A stretch of 51,468 bases of DNA from CAYQTE01 sp964420285 (GTDB taxonomy: Bacteria > Planctomycetota > Phycisphaerae > Tepidisphaerales > Tepidisphaeraceae): NCBI GenBank assembly GCA_964420285.1, contig CAYQTE010000032.1, positions 1 through 51,468 on the forward strand. The letters are read 5' to 3'. Shown here in pieces: positions 32,871 to 40,807 of this stretch. Below the pieces are notes generated by a model. It did not search any database. It saw nothing but the letters and a program-made list of their open reading frames with translations, and was not told the origin of the DNA. A program made the translations under genes and the position numbers. Every line of letters begins with the position of its first letter. Positions within the stretch are counted from its first letter, which is position 1.

Positions 32871-34529
32871 ATGAGGTTGAACACTATGCGATTCACAGCT
32901 TCCCTGGTTGCGGCGGGCGCCGCCCTGGTTTTGGGCGCGTGGGTGTCGTCGGCGCAGGCGCAGCCGGCCGGTGCGGCCAACGCGGATTTGAGCTCGTACA
33001 TTCTCACGCCGGCACCGGCGCATACCCCTCGGCTCACCGGGCCGCAGATTTATGGTGAGCGTCCGGGCCGTCCGTTTCTTTTCACCTTGACCGCGACCGG
33101 CGACAGGCCGATGACATTTTCCGCCGACGGTCTGCCTGACGGATTGAAGCTGGATGCCAGCACCGGCCAGATCACCGGAACCGTTGCCAAAGAGGGTACG
33201 TTCACAATCAAGGCCGGCGCCAAGAATACGCTCGGCAGTGCCTCTCGCGATTTGAAAATCGTCATCGGCGATGTGATCGCGCTGACCCCGCCAATGGGCT
33301 GGAATAGCTGGAACAGTTGGGCCGGCCAGGTGGATCAGGACAAGGTGATGAGTTCGGCGAAGATTCTCGCCTCCTCCGGCCTGATCAATCACGGCTGGAC
33401 GTATGTGAACATCGACGACACCTGGCAGGGCAAGCGCACCGGACCCGACCATGCGCTGCAGGGCAACGAGAAATTCCCCGATCTCAAGGGCCTGTGCGAC
33501 GATCTGCATAAGATGGGGCTCAAGGCCGGAACCTACTCCACGCCGTGGATCACTTCGTACGCGAGCTATCCCGGCGGGTCGAGCGATTCGCCCGATGGCG
33601 CATGGGACAAGGCCACACTGGGCAACAACACCGGCCATAAGGTCGGCAAATATCACTTTGACGTGGCCGATGCCAGGCAACTGGCGGCGTGGGGATTTGA
33701 TTACCTGAAGTACGACTGGGATCCAATCGACGTCAACAACACCAAGGAGATGAGCGATGCCCTGCACGAAAGCGGGCGCGACCTTGTCTACAGCCTTTCA
33801 AACACAGCTCCGATTGCCGGCGGCCAGAACTGGGCGCAACTGTCCAACGCCTGGCGCACGGCCGGGGACATCGTGGACAATTGGGGCCGGGGCAACCAGA
33901 GCTGGCAGCATGGCATGGCCGAGATCGGATTCGGCGAGGATCGCTGGATTCTGTTCGCCGGGCCGGGACATTGGAACGATCCGGACATGCTGGTCGTCGG
34001 CACCGTCAGTCTCTCCCAGGCCATGCACCGCACGCACCTGACCCCCGACGAGCAATTCACGCACATCAGCCTCTGGTGCCTGCTGGATGCTCCGCTGCTC
34101 ATCGGCTGCGATATGACCAAGCTCGATCCTTTCACCCTGAGCCTGCTCAGCAACGATGAAGTGCTCGACCTCGATCAGGACTCGCTGGGCAAACAGGCGA
34201 AGCGCGTGTCCGGCCCCGCGTTCGTTCCGCAGGGCGGCGCACGCGGACGCGGTGCGGCAGCGGCCGCCCCGGCCCCGGCCGACAACCCGGGCGGCAACTC
34301 CCTGGTCTACGCCAAGCCGATGGCGGATGGCTCGATTGCCGTTGGTCTCTTCAACATCGGTCCCAGCGAAGGCAAAGTGACCGCGACATGGAATGACATC
34401 GGCGCCACCGGCAAGAACGTCGTGCGCGATCTCTGGCGTCAGAAAGACCTGGGTACGTTCGAGAATGAATTCTCGGCAACCGTGCCCTCGCATGGCGTGG
34501 TGCTGGTGAAGATCAAGCCGGCGATGTGA
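32871..34529 (+). CDS. Secreted GH27 alpha-galactosidase-like enzyme with N-terminal Ig-like domain
   Basis: About 552 residues. The order is a signal peptide (cleavage near AQA, ~27-30), an Ig-like putative domain (~60-125: LPDGLKLDASTGQITGT) and a GH27 barrel (TPPMGWNSWNSW, NIDDTWQG, YLKYDWDP with the nucleophile Asp, RTAGDIVDNWG with the acid/base Asp). An all-beta C-terminal domain follows. A Pro/Ala/Gly-rich insertion (~residues 455-475) sits before this last domain. GH27 enzymes release terminal alpha-galactose. There are two candidate starts, 32871 and 32886; the latter has GAGG nine nucleotides upstream. It shares a 195-nt divergent region with the beta-helix hydrolase. Confidence 0.9.
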   Translation: MRLNTMRFTASLVAAGAALVLGAWVSSAQAQPAGAANADLSSYILTPAPAHTPRLTGPQIYGERPGRPFLFTLTATGDRPMTFSADGLPDGLKLDASTGQITGTVAKEGTFTIKAGAKNTLGSASRDLKIVIGDVIALTPPMGWNSWNSWAGQVDQDKVMSSAKILASSGLINHGWTYVNIDDTWQGKRTGPDHALQGNEKFPDLKGLCDDLHKMGLKAGTYSTPWITSYASYPGGSSDSPDGAWDKATLGNNTGHKVGKYHFDVADARQLAAWGFDYLKYDWDPIDVNNTKEMSDALHESGRDLVYSLSNTAPIAGGQNWAQLSNAWRTAGDIVDNWGRGNQSWQHGMAEIGFGEDRWILFAGPGHWNDPDMLVVGTVSLSQAMHRTHLTPDEQFTHISLWCLLDAPLLIGCDMTKLDPFTLSLLSNDEVLDLDQDSLGKQAKRVSGPAFVPQGGARGRGAAAAAPAPADNPGGNSLVYAKPMADGSIAVGLFNIGPSEGKVTATWNDIGATGKNVVRDLWRQKDLGTFENEFSATVPSHGVVLVKIKPAM

Positions 34530-34592
34530 AAACGATCGCATTGCATATCTTGACGATATTATTCCGGAGATTGATATTTCATTGGAGGCACT

Positions 34593-35654
34593 ATGAAGCG
34601 GGCTTTCGGATTTGCGATTTTGCTGACGGCCGCAGCGGGCGCGGGATTTTCGCCGGCACACGCACAGGTGCTTACGACGGACGGCGGCAATGTGGTTTTC
34701 GGTATCGCCGCACCGGCGACGCAGCCGGGACCGGGTTCCGATGACCTGCGCGCCCAGCGCGAGAAGCTGATGCGGGAGCAGAAGGAAGTGCACGACGCCA
34801 GAGCGATGCTTCAATCGCAAATGGAGCAATTGGCTCAGCGCGAGAAGGCGGTTCAAGCGGAGGCGGCGCAGCTCCAGGATCCGGCGGGCCGGGCGGGAGG
34901 CCCGCCGCCCGCTCCGGGCCGGGCCGGAGGACCGCCGGCGCAGGGCCAGGTCCGGTTCTTTGTGACGGGTGTCGCGGGGGATCAGGATGATGCAGGTGCG
35001 CGGGGTGCTCCCGGCCCGCGCGGCCAGGCGAATGGTCGTGGCGCAAGAGGCGCTCCAGGCGCGCCGGCTGCACCCGACAGGGCGGGCGGCCCACCGGCGC
35101 CGGAGCAATTCAGAATGTTCTTCACTGGTAGTGCCGCAGAGCCCGGCGGTTTGGCCATGCCGGACGGCGGCATTGTCACCATCCGTCGCGGACCCAATGG
35201 TGAAATCGTCCAAGCCAGCGGCGCGGCGATGGGTCTTCCCGAGCCAATGGCCATCGGTGCTGCGCCGATAGCGGGCGCTGGGCAGGGCGTGCTGGTCACA
35301 GGCGATGCCACTACTTCGGCGCTGCAGGCGATCGCCAGCGCCCGCGAGATTCTCAAATCGGACCCGCAGCGGGCAATCGCTTTTTTCAGGAACCTGCTCG
35401 GGCAGACGAAGAACGAAACGGTGCAGCGAGCGATCGCCATGCAACTGATTGACCTGTACAAGCAGACTGGCGACACCGGCGACGCACTCAACGAGATTTC
35501 CCACGTCATCATCGACGCGCCGCCCCAGACTCCGTCGGGACCAGGCCAGTTCTTTCTCTTCAGGAGCGCCGACGAATCCGGAGTGAATGTCCCTGGCCCC
35601 ACTCAGATCGCACCGCCGCCCGGCGCACCACCCGCGCCGCCTCCAGCGCCGTGA
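34593..35654 (+). CDS. Secreted Gly/Pro-rich protein with coiled coil and collagen-like stretch
   Basis: A 353-residue protein. It has a signal peptide (MKRAFGFAIL... cleaved near AHA, ~24) and a charged coiled-coil segment (~50-95, rich in Gln/Glu/Lys). A low-complexity Gly/Pro/Ala/Arg region (~97-170) follows, with a short run of Gly-X-Y triplets (GARGAPGPRG). A helical TPR-like segment (~245-310: REILKSDPQRAIAFF) and a Pro-rich tail close it. I know no family for the whole. A clear GGAGG lies before the ATG, 63 nt after the GH27 stop, so the two may be one transcript. It is likely envelope or extracellular. Confidence 0.7.
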   Translation: MKRAFGFAILLTAAAGAGFSPAHAQVLTTDGGNVVFGIAAPATQPGPGSDDLRAQREKLMREQKEVHDARAMLQSQMEQLAQREKAVQAEAAQLQDPAGRAGGPPPAPGRAGGPPAQGQVRFFVTGVAGDQDDAGARGAPGPRGQANGRGARGAPGAPAAPDRAGGPPAPEQFRMFFTGSAAEPGGLAMPDGGIVTIRRGPNGEIVQASGAAMGLPEPMAIGAAPIAGAGQGVLVTGDATTSALQAIASAREILKSDPQRAIAFFRNLLGQTKNETVQRAIAMQLIDLYKQTGDTGDALNEISHVIIDAPPQTPSGPGQFFLFRSADESGVNVPGPTQIAPPPGAPPAPPPAP

Positions 35655-35663
35655 GCGGCCGGA

Positions 35664-37037
35664 TTAGTGCCCGTGAATGGGCTGGCCGAGGATGGCTTGC
35701 AACTCGGCCAGTTTCTGTTTCAACATCGCGGGACTGGACGTTTCCAGGTTGAGCCGCAGCAGCGGTTCGGTATTGCTCTGGCGCACGTTGAACCACCAAT
35801 CGCCCAAATCGACGGTGATGCCGTCGAGATAGTCGATCTTGGCGGATTTGTATTTCTCGGCCAGATCCTTGATCTTCGCTTCCTTTTCGGGAACCTGGAA
35901 ATTGATCTCCCCGCTCTGCGAATACCTGTGCAGCGGTTTCATGATCTCGCTGAGGGATTTCTTTTGGCCCGAGAGAATTGACAAGACACGGGCAAACGCG
36001 ATGGCGCCGCTGTCAGCGTAGAAATTGTCCCGGAAATAGAAATGCCCGGACAGCTCGCCGCCGAAGACCGCCTTGGTATCCGCTAGCGTCTTCTTGAGGA
36101 ATGCGTGCCCGACGCGATCACGGCGGGGGACACCGCCGGCCGCCGTCACTTCATCGGGAACCACATGGCTGGATCGCAGGTCGTATACAATTGTCGCGCC
36201 CTTGTTCTGCGGCATGCTCAGGAAATCGCGGGCCACAAGTGCCGTGATCAGATCGCAGCCGAGAATCTGCGCGTTCTCGTCCAGGAACATGCAGCGGTCG
36301 GCGTCGCCATCGAAGCACACGCCCAGATCGCATTCAATCGAGCGCATCTTGGCCTTGAGCAGGTCGAGGTTTTTTTCCACCAGCGGGTTCGGATCGTGCG
36401 TGAACGAGCCGGTGATCTCGAACAACACCGGCACGATCTTGAGGTTCAGGGCATCAGCGAATATCGCCGGAACCATTTTCCCTCCCATGCCGTTGCTGGC
36501 GTCGATGACCACTTTCAGCGGGCGCTTCAGATCGAGGAACTGCCGCACATGCTTCTTGTAATCGGGCCAGAGGTTCTGCTCCTCGTATTTTCCCACGGCC
36601 GGCGATTTCGCACCAACCGCCACCGCCAGTCGCTTGATATCGTCCAGCCCGCTGTTTTGCCCGACGGGTTTGGCCTTGGGTCCGCTGATCTTGAAGCCGT
36701 TGTACTGGATGGGATTGTGGCTGGCGGTGGTCTGGATACCGCCCAGCGCATCCAGATGATTGATGGCGAAATAGATGAACGACGTGTCAATCATCCCCAC
36801 GTCGATCACGCCGATGCCAGCGGCCCGGATTCCGTCGCAAAGGCTCCCGGCCAGTTCCGGGCTGCTCGGCCGCATGTCTCGTCCGACAACCAGCGCATCG
36901 CCCCGCTTAACGCTTTGGGCCTGGGATTTGAGAAACTGCGCGGTGGCAAACCCGATGGCGTAGGCCGCCTCGGCATTGATCATATCGGGATAGGTCGCGC
37001 GCACGTCGTAGGCTTTGAATATTCTTGGATCCAACAT
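35664..37037 (-). CDS. Phosphomannomutase/phosphoglucomutase
   Basis: A 457-residue alpha-D-phosphohexomutase. Seen: TASHNP with the phosphoserine S106, the metal loop FDGDADR, the sugar-recognition loop GELSGH, and the phosphate-binding C-terminal RQSNTEPLLRL. This is the AlgC/ManB-type layout, converting mannose-6-P and mannose-1-P or the glucose equivalents. That would feed GDP-mannose or UDP-glucose synthesis for the glycans made elsewhere in the window. The ATG at 37037 is the first; TAAACT 8 nt upstream with TTCCCA 17 bp further looks like a promoter without leader. The gene ends 9 nt from the convergent secreted-protein gene. Confidence 0.95.
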   Translation of the reverse strand: MLDPRIFKAYDVRATYPDMINAEAAYAIGFATAQFLKSQAQSVKRGDALVVGRDMRPSSPELAGSLCDGIRAAGIGVIDVGMIDTSFIYFAINHLDALGGIQTTASHNPIQYNGFKISGPKAKPVGQNSGLDDIKRLAVAVGAKSPAVGKYEEQNLWPDYKKHVRQFLDLKRPLKVVIDASNGMGGKMVPAIFADALNLKIVPVLFEITGSFTHDPNPLVEKNLDLLKAKMRSIECDLGVCFDGDADRCMFLDENAQILGCDLITALVARDFLSMPQNKGATIVYDLRSSHVVPDEVTAAGGVPRRDRVGHAFLKKTLADTKAVFGGELSGHFYFRDNFYADSGAIAFARVLSILSGQKKSLSEIMKPLHRYSQSGEINFQVPEKEAKIKDLAEKYKSAKIDYLDGITVDLGDWWFNVRQSNTEPLLRLNLETSSPAMLKQKLAELQAILGQPIHGH

Positions 37038-37045
37038 GGCGGCGG

Positions 37046-37074
37046 AGTTTAAGAAATGGGGCGGCGAATGGGAA
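37046..37074 (-). promoter_or_regulatory. Candidate promoter of the phosphohexomutase gene
   Basis: On the minus strand TTCCCA (37074-37069), 17 bp spacer, TAAACT (37051-37046), then 8 nt to the ATG. A fair match to a housekeeping promoter that would yield a leaderless mRNA. Confidence 0.4.
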
Positions 37075-37203
37075 GTGAGTGCATTTCCGAAAGTCTAGTG
37101 GATCAGGTCGTTCTTGCCCCGATTTTTTGGGTAGCCGCATCGGATTCGTTCCGCCGAGAGCGTGCGATCGACGCGTCCTGTCCGAGATATTATCCTCCGC
37201 CGC

Positions 37204-37434
37204 ATGAGGACCAGGCTTACCAGCAACGGCCGGATTACATTGCCGGCGGAGATCCGGCGGATGGACGACATCAGGCCGGGCGAGTTTTTCGATCTTCAGC
37301 GAATCGATGGCAGGCATTATTGCCTCGTCAGGCAAACACGCCCTGCGAAACAGGGCCTGGTTGACTGGCTTGTGACCTGTCCGGCGAAAGGGTATTTCGT
37401 GCCGATCCAATCGGAATCCACACGGGCACTCTGA
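37204..37434 (+). CDS. AbrB/SpoVT-type small DNA-binding protein, orphan
   Basis: A 76-residue protein. Residues 2-45 (RTRLTSNGRITLPAEIRRM then RPGEFFDLQRI) are a swapped-hairpin AbrB fold as found in MazE/VapB-like antitoxins and transition regulators. The C-terminal tail of about 30 residues has no known motif. No toxin gene lies next to it: the neighbours are a phosphohexomutase (divergent) and a small lipoprotein. It may be a free-standing regulator. TATTAT 10 nt before the ATG may be its -10 element. Confidence 0.72.
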   Translation: MRTRLTSNGRITLPAEIRRMDDIRPGEFFDLQRIDGRHYCLVRQTRPAKQGLVDWLVTCPAKGYFVPIQSESTRAL

Positions 37435-37630
37435 GAAACCTCACGCCGCCAGCGTCTGGAGGTTCGGGTTCCTTTGCAATCCAAGGTCGATTCCTGCCGA
37501 ATTGATCGCAAAACTCATCGCTGTTGCGGCAAGTCAACGTGGTTTGTTGCCCGGCGGCAACGGACGCTCCTAGACGGACCGACGTTTGAACCTTTTTCCG
37601 CCGCGGCACGGGGTTTGTTACTAGACGGGC

Positions 37631-37948
37631 ATGAAATGGATGGGAATCTGCATCATGGCACTTTTGGCCGGTGGGTGTGCAACGCAACAGGCCCCTGTGA
37701 CACCGGCGGCGCCCGTGGCCGTGGCACGTCCGGCGACGGCGCTGGCGTTTGACCCGCCGATTCTCATGGGCCAGCCGCGGGCTGATCTCTCCCGCGAGGC
37801 CCGGCAGCCAACGGCGTTTGTGGGCTATGACTCCGTCAGCACCAGTTCGTTCGACATCAGCACCGATAACCGCCAGAGCACGACACCGGGCGACAGCTAT
37901 TACGACCGCGAGGCGGTGACCGAAAAAGTCGGCGTGAGCACCCGTTGA
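37631..37948 (+). CDS. Small lipoprotein of unknown function
   Basis: A 105-residue protein. The N terminus MKWMGICIMALLAGGC is a signal peptide with lipobox, so Cys16 would be lipid-modified. The rest is polar and probably disordered, rich in Ala, Pro, Thr and Ser, and ends with a charged tail. I know no family. It ends 16 nt before the ksgA start on the same strand, so the two may be co-transcribed by chance of position. Confidence 0.7.
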   Translation: MKWMGICIMALLAGGCATQQAPVTPAAPVAVARPATALAFDPPILMGQPRADLSREARQPTAFVGYDSVSTSSFDISTDNRQSTTPGDSYYDREAVTEKVGVSTR

Positions 37949-37951
37949 GGG

Positions 37952-37957
37952 TAGACT
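37952..37957 (+). promoter_or_regulatory. -10-like TAGACT before ksgA
   Basis: TAGACT ends 7 nt before the GTG at 37965. If used, it gives a leaderless transcript. The -35 is weak. Confidence 0.2.
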
Positions 37958-37964
37958 CTCCTTC

Positions 37965-38813
37965 GTGCCGCAAACCAAAAACGAAATCCGGGATCTGCTG
38001 GGCGGGATTCAGGCGTCGCCGCAACATCGCCTCGGTCAGAATTTCATGATCGACGGCAATCTCGTCCGCGTGGTTGCCGCCGCCGGCGAACTTTCACAAA
38101 ACGATGCCGTCATTGAAGTGGGCCCCGGCACCGGCACGCTGACCGGCGAACTGCTGGCCGCGGCCCGGCGCGTGCTGGCCGTCGAGATCGATCGCAAACT
38201 GGCCGAGATGCTCATCGCCCGCTACGCCGATGATGCTCGCATCGAAATTCTGAACGCGGATGCATTGGCGGGCAAGCACCAGTTGAATTCGCGGGTTATC
38301 CAGTGGATCGATCACGCGCGGCGCGAGGGCCTTGCGGTCAAGCTGGTGTCGAACCTGCCGTACGCCATTGCTTCGCCGCTGGTGGTCGAGTTGCTGATCG
38401 CCGGCGTCGATCTGCTGGCGTTTACCGTTCAGAAGGAAGTTGCCCAGCGGCTGCGCTCGGCGGCGGATGGTGAACTGTACGGCCCGCTGTCGATCATGGT
38501 GCAGTTGCTGGCTGATGTCGAACAGTTGCGCACCATGCCGCCGCAGGCGTTCTGGCCAATGCCGAAGGTCGATTCGGCCCTGGTGCGGATGCGTCGGCGC
38601 GACCGGCTGGGCATTGAAGCCGAGCGGTTCAGCCGGTTTGTGCATGGGGTGTTTTCCTCGCGGCGCAAGACCTTGAAGAAGGCGATGGAACTGGCAAGCG
38701 TAATGGATGTCGAGAGCGCACTGACGGCGGCCGGCTTGGACGGCCAGCTCCGGCCGCAGAATGTGACCGTTGAGCAGTGGTGGGGACTGTTCTTTGCGGC
38801 GCAGCGCCAGTGA
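37965..38813 (+). CDS. rsmA: 16S rRNA (adenine1518/1519-N6,N6)-dimethyltransferase
   Basis: A 282-residue protein, also known as KsgA. It dimethylates two adjacent adenines in the 3' hairpin of 16S rRNA late in 30S assembly. Seen: QHRLGQNFMID at the N terminus, SAM-binding EVGPGTGTLT, VEIDRKLAEML, the catalytic motif SNLPYAIASP, TVQKEVAQRL, and the C-terminal FSSRRKTLKKAM region that contacts RNA. It begins with GTG at 37965, which gives the expected short N terminus before the QHRLGQNF block. Length is normal. Confidence 0.96.
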   Translation: MPQTKNEIRDLLGGIQASPQHRLGQNFMIDGNLVRVVAAAGELSQNDAVIEVGPGTGTLTGELLAAARRVLAVEIDRKLAEMLIARYADDARIEILNADALAGKHQLNSRVIQWIDHARREGLAVKLVSNLPYAIASPLVVELLIAGVDLLAFTVQKEVAQRLRSAADGELYGPLSIMVQLLADVEQLRTMPPQAFWPMPKVDSALVRMRRRDRLGIEAERFSRFVHGVFSSRRKTLKKAMELASVMDVESALTAAGLDGQLRPQNVTVEQWWGLFFAAQRQ

Positions 38814-38832
38814 AACGGGCGACGTCGGGCAC

Positions 38833-39363
38833 TCATGGTCGGCGATCAAGATATCGCGTCAACAAGAAAATAACGGCGACGAGCCAGAGCCCTGCCACAA
38901 GGCCGATGAGCTTCCGCGCTGTTTCGCGGCCGATCCTCGCGCCGACGTAGGCGTATGCCATGCACATCGCAATGGCAAACCCGGCGAACCCAACGACCCA
39001 GCGCGAGTCGAATGCGGCGACGGGTAAACCCAAGCCCATGAGCACGATTCGGGGCGCGCCGCCCGCCACCAGGACAAGCACCGTCACGCTCAATAGCATT
39101 CCTGTCCGAAACGGCGAGACGAATCGAGGATTGGCCGACTCGTTCGGGCCTTCAGCCAGCGCAGAGGCAACAGCATCGTCCACCGAAGCGCCCGGCGGCG
39201 CGTCGACGAGCCTGGCAACGAGCGTGCGTAGTTGCCCATTCATCAGATAATGCGAGACCAGCACCGCGCGTGGTACGCTGCGCCCCCGCATTGCCAGTTC
39301 TCGCTCGGCCGCATAGACGGCGAACGGGTCCACCTTTGCCATGAGCATAGAGAGAATTGTCAT
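38833..39363 (-). CDS. Hypothetical protein with three C-terminal membrane helices
   Basis: A 176-residue protein. The first ~85 residues are polar and helical (ERELAMRGRSVPRAVL...). Then come three hydrophobic segments at about 88-108 (GMLLSVTVLVLVAGG), 118-140 and 150-168. I do not recognise the family. It is convergent with ksgA and divergent from the ECF sigma gene, with about 230 nt between them. Reality is supported by the clean helix pattern and by filling the interval. Confidence 0.6.
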   Translation of the reverse strand: MTILSMLMAKVDPFAVYAAERELAMRGRSVPRAVLVSHYLMNGQLRTLVARLVDAPPGASVDDAVASALAEGPNESANPRFVSPFRTGMLLSVTVLVLVAGGAPRIVLMGLGLPVAAFDSRWVVGFAGFAIAMCMAYAYVGARIGRETARKLIGLVAGLWLVAVIFLLTRYLDRRP

Positions 39364-39509
39364 CGTATGCCTCGATGTTGCATCTCGTCCGACTTGGCTC
39401 TGCTACCGGCGAGGTTGGACGCAAAAGCCATCATACGATGGCCCTCCATTTGACGACAATCCCTGTGAGGCTCAGCCGCGGAGGGAAGCGGAATTGAGGC
39501 TCACGGCGA

Positions 39510-39539
39510 TTGCGAACCGCCCCGGAATCGGCCTACAAT
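39510..39539 (+). promoter_or_regulatory. Candidate promoter of the ECF sigma operon
   Basis: TTGCGA (39510-39515), 18-bp spacer, TACAAT (39534-39539), about 50 nt before the sigma gene. It looks like a housekeeping promoter and not an ECF one. Confidence 0.45.
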
Positions 39540-39591
39540 CAGGGGCTGCGTGGACGGCGATTGGGTGTAACTTTCGCCGGGGCGGCGCGTG

Positions 39592-40167
39592 ATGAGAATT
39601 GAGAAGAGACAAATGCCGCTGGTCGGACAGTCAACCGAGGAGTTGTTCCAAAAAGCGGTGCGCGATCAGACGCGCCGGCTCTTGTCGATAGCGCGCGCCA
39701 TCGTCGGGAACAGCGCCACCGCCGAAGATGTCGTCCAGCAGGCGTTCGCGAATCTTTATCAGCATCGCAACCGCTACGACTGGCGCGATCCCGGCGGATT
39801 GCTGCGGCGAACCGTGGTCAACGAATCGCTGCGCATCCTGAGACAGCCCCGACCGGCCGTATTGTCGGACGAAACCGCCGATGCCGACAGCTTTGCGGTG
39901 CGGTCGCGGGTGAACGGCCGGGGAGCGGGGCCGCTGGAAGGGATGATCGACAGCGAGACGACCCAGACGGTGCGGCGGGCGATCGAGCGTCTGCCCGATC
40001 ACTTCCGGGCTGCATTGGTCTTATGCGAATATGAACAGATGAGCTATGTTCAGATTGCCGATGTTTTGGGTGCGAGCATTCCGCAGGTGAAGACGTGGAT
40101 TCATCGCGGACGGCGCCAACTGGCACAAACGCTCAAGGAACTGGCCCCGGACCGATGGGATGCGTAG
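39592..40167 (+). CDS. ECF-type sigma-70 family factor
   Basis: A 191-residue sigma factor with only regions 2 and 4. Region 2 has LLSIARAIVGNSATAEDVVQQAFANLYQ. Region 4 has ERLPDHFRAALVLCEYEQMSYVQIADVLGASIPQVKTWIHRGRRQL, which contains the helix-turn-helix. A Ser/Gly/Arg-rich linker joins them. The ATG at 39592 overlaps an in-frame GTG one codon before it. The next gene, starting 66 nt after its stop, encodes an anti-sigma-like membrane protein. The target promoter is unknown. Confidence 0.92.
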   Translation: MRIEKRQMPLVGQSTEELFQKAVRDQTRRLLSIARAIVGNSATAEDVVQQAFANLYQHRNRYDWRDPGGLLRRTVVNESLRILRQPRPAVLSDETADADSFAVRSRVNGRGAGPLEGMIDSETTQTVRRAIERLPDHFRAALVLCEYEQMSYVQIADVLGASIPQVKTWIHRGRRQLAQTLKELAPDRWDA

Positions 40168-40233
40168 CTGGCAAGGCACAATGGATGCGGGCTGCGTGCA
40201 TTGAATCGACGATGGAATCAGCAGGTGCAGGTC

Positions 40234-40785
40234 ATGAACGTTTCCGATAGCGATTTTTCGATGCTGGAGTTGATGCTTGATGGCGAGCTTCCCGAGGAAG
40301 CGGCCGAGACGCTCCGCGCGTCGATGCAGCACGACAAGGATCTGGCGGCCGCCTGGGAATCGCTGCAAACCCAGCGGGCGGCGCGGCTGACCATGTGGCA
40401 CGAGGATCAGCCCAGCCAGCAGCGGGCGAACATGGTCGCCAGCCGCGTGATGCGGGAGATTCGCGTCGGCCAGGCATGGAATCGGTGGGGCTGGGTGTCG
40501 CGACTGGTTGGGACGGTGGCGGCGTGCGTGGTGCTGGGGTTCGCGCTGGGCTGGTACGGCCGGGGCACTCGATCGGCCGGCCCGGCGCCGATGGCGCAGG
40601 ATACGGCCGCTGACTACCGGGTTGAGCTGACGGACGAGACCGGCCGGGCGGTGGCAGCGCAGACGTTCCATTCGCTGGACAAGGCCGTGGAGTTTGCCAA
40701 CGACGTGGATCAGTGGAGAACCGCGCAACGTCGCGGCGGCGGTTCGATGGTGGTTCCGGTCGTCGAGCACACCGACCAGTATTAG
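40234..40785 (+). CDS. Anti-sigma-factor-like single-pass membrane protein
   Basis: A 183-residue protein. The N terminus (~1-45: DSDFSMLELMLDGELPEEAAETLRAS) has the look of a cytoplasmic anti-sigma domain. There is no HxxxCxxC zinc motif, so it is not a ZAS-type. One membrane helix occupies ~85-110 (LVGTVAACVVLGFALGWY). The outer part of about 70 residues is unrecognised. Position directly after an ECF sigma gene and before a secreted PDZ protein supports the call more than the sequence does. An upstream TTG at 40201 is a less likely start. Confidence 0.65.
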   Translation: MNVSDSDFSMLELMLDGELPEEAAETLRASMQHDKDLAAAWESLQTQRAARLTMWHEDQPSQQRANMVASRVMREIRVGQAWNRWGWVSRLVGTVAACVVLGFALGWYGRGTRSAGPAPMAQDTAADYRVELTDETGRAVAAQTFHSLDKAVEFANDVDQWRTAQRRGGGSMVVPVVEHTDQY

Positions 40786-40807
40786 CCGGCGCAGGCAGGT
40801 CGTCTTC

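Noticed and set aside
37435..37630. Possible toxin or RNA gene after the AbrB-like gene
   Set aside because: No open frame with toxin motifs and no stable RNA-like structure could be recognised by eye.
39364..39591. Antisense or small genes in the gap before the ECF sigma gene
   Set aside because: Small frames here lack start signals and family features. Only the promoter-like pair at 39510-39539 is supportable.
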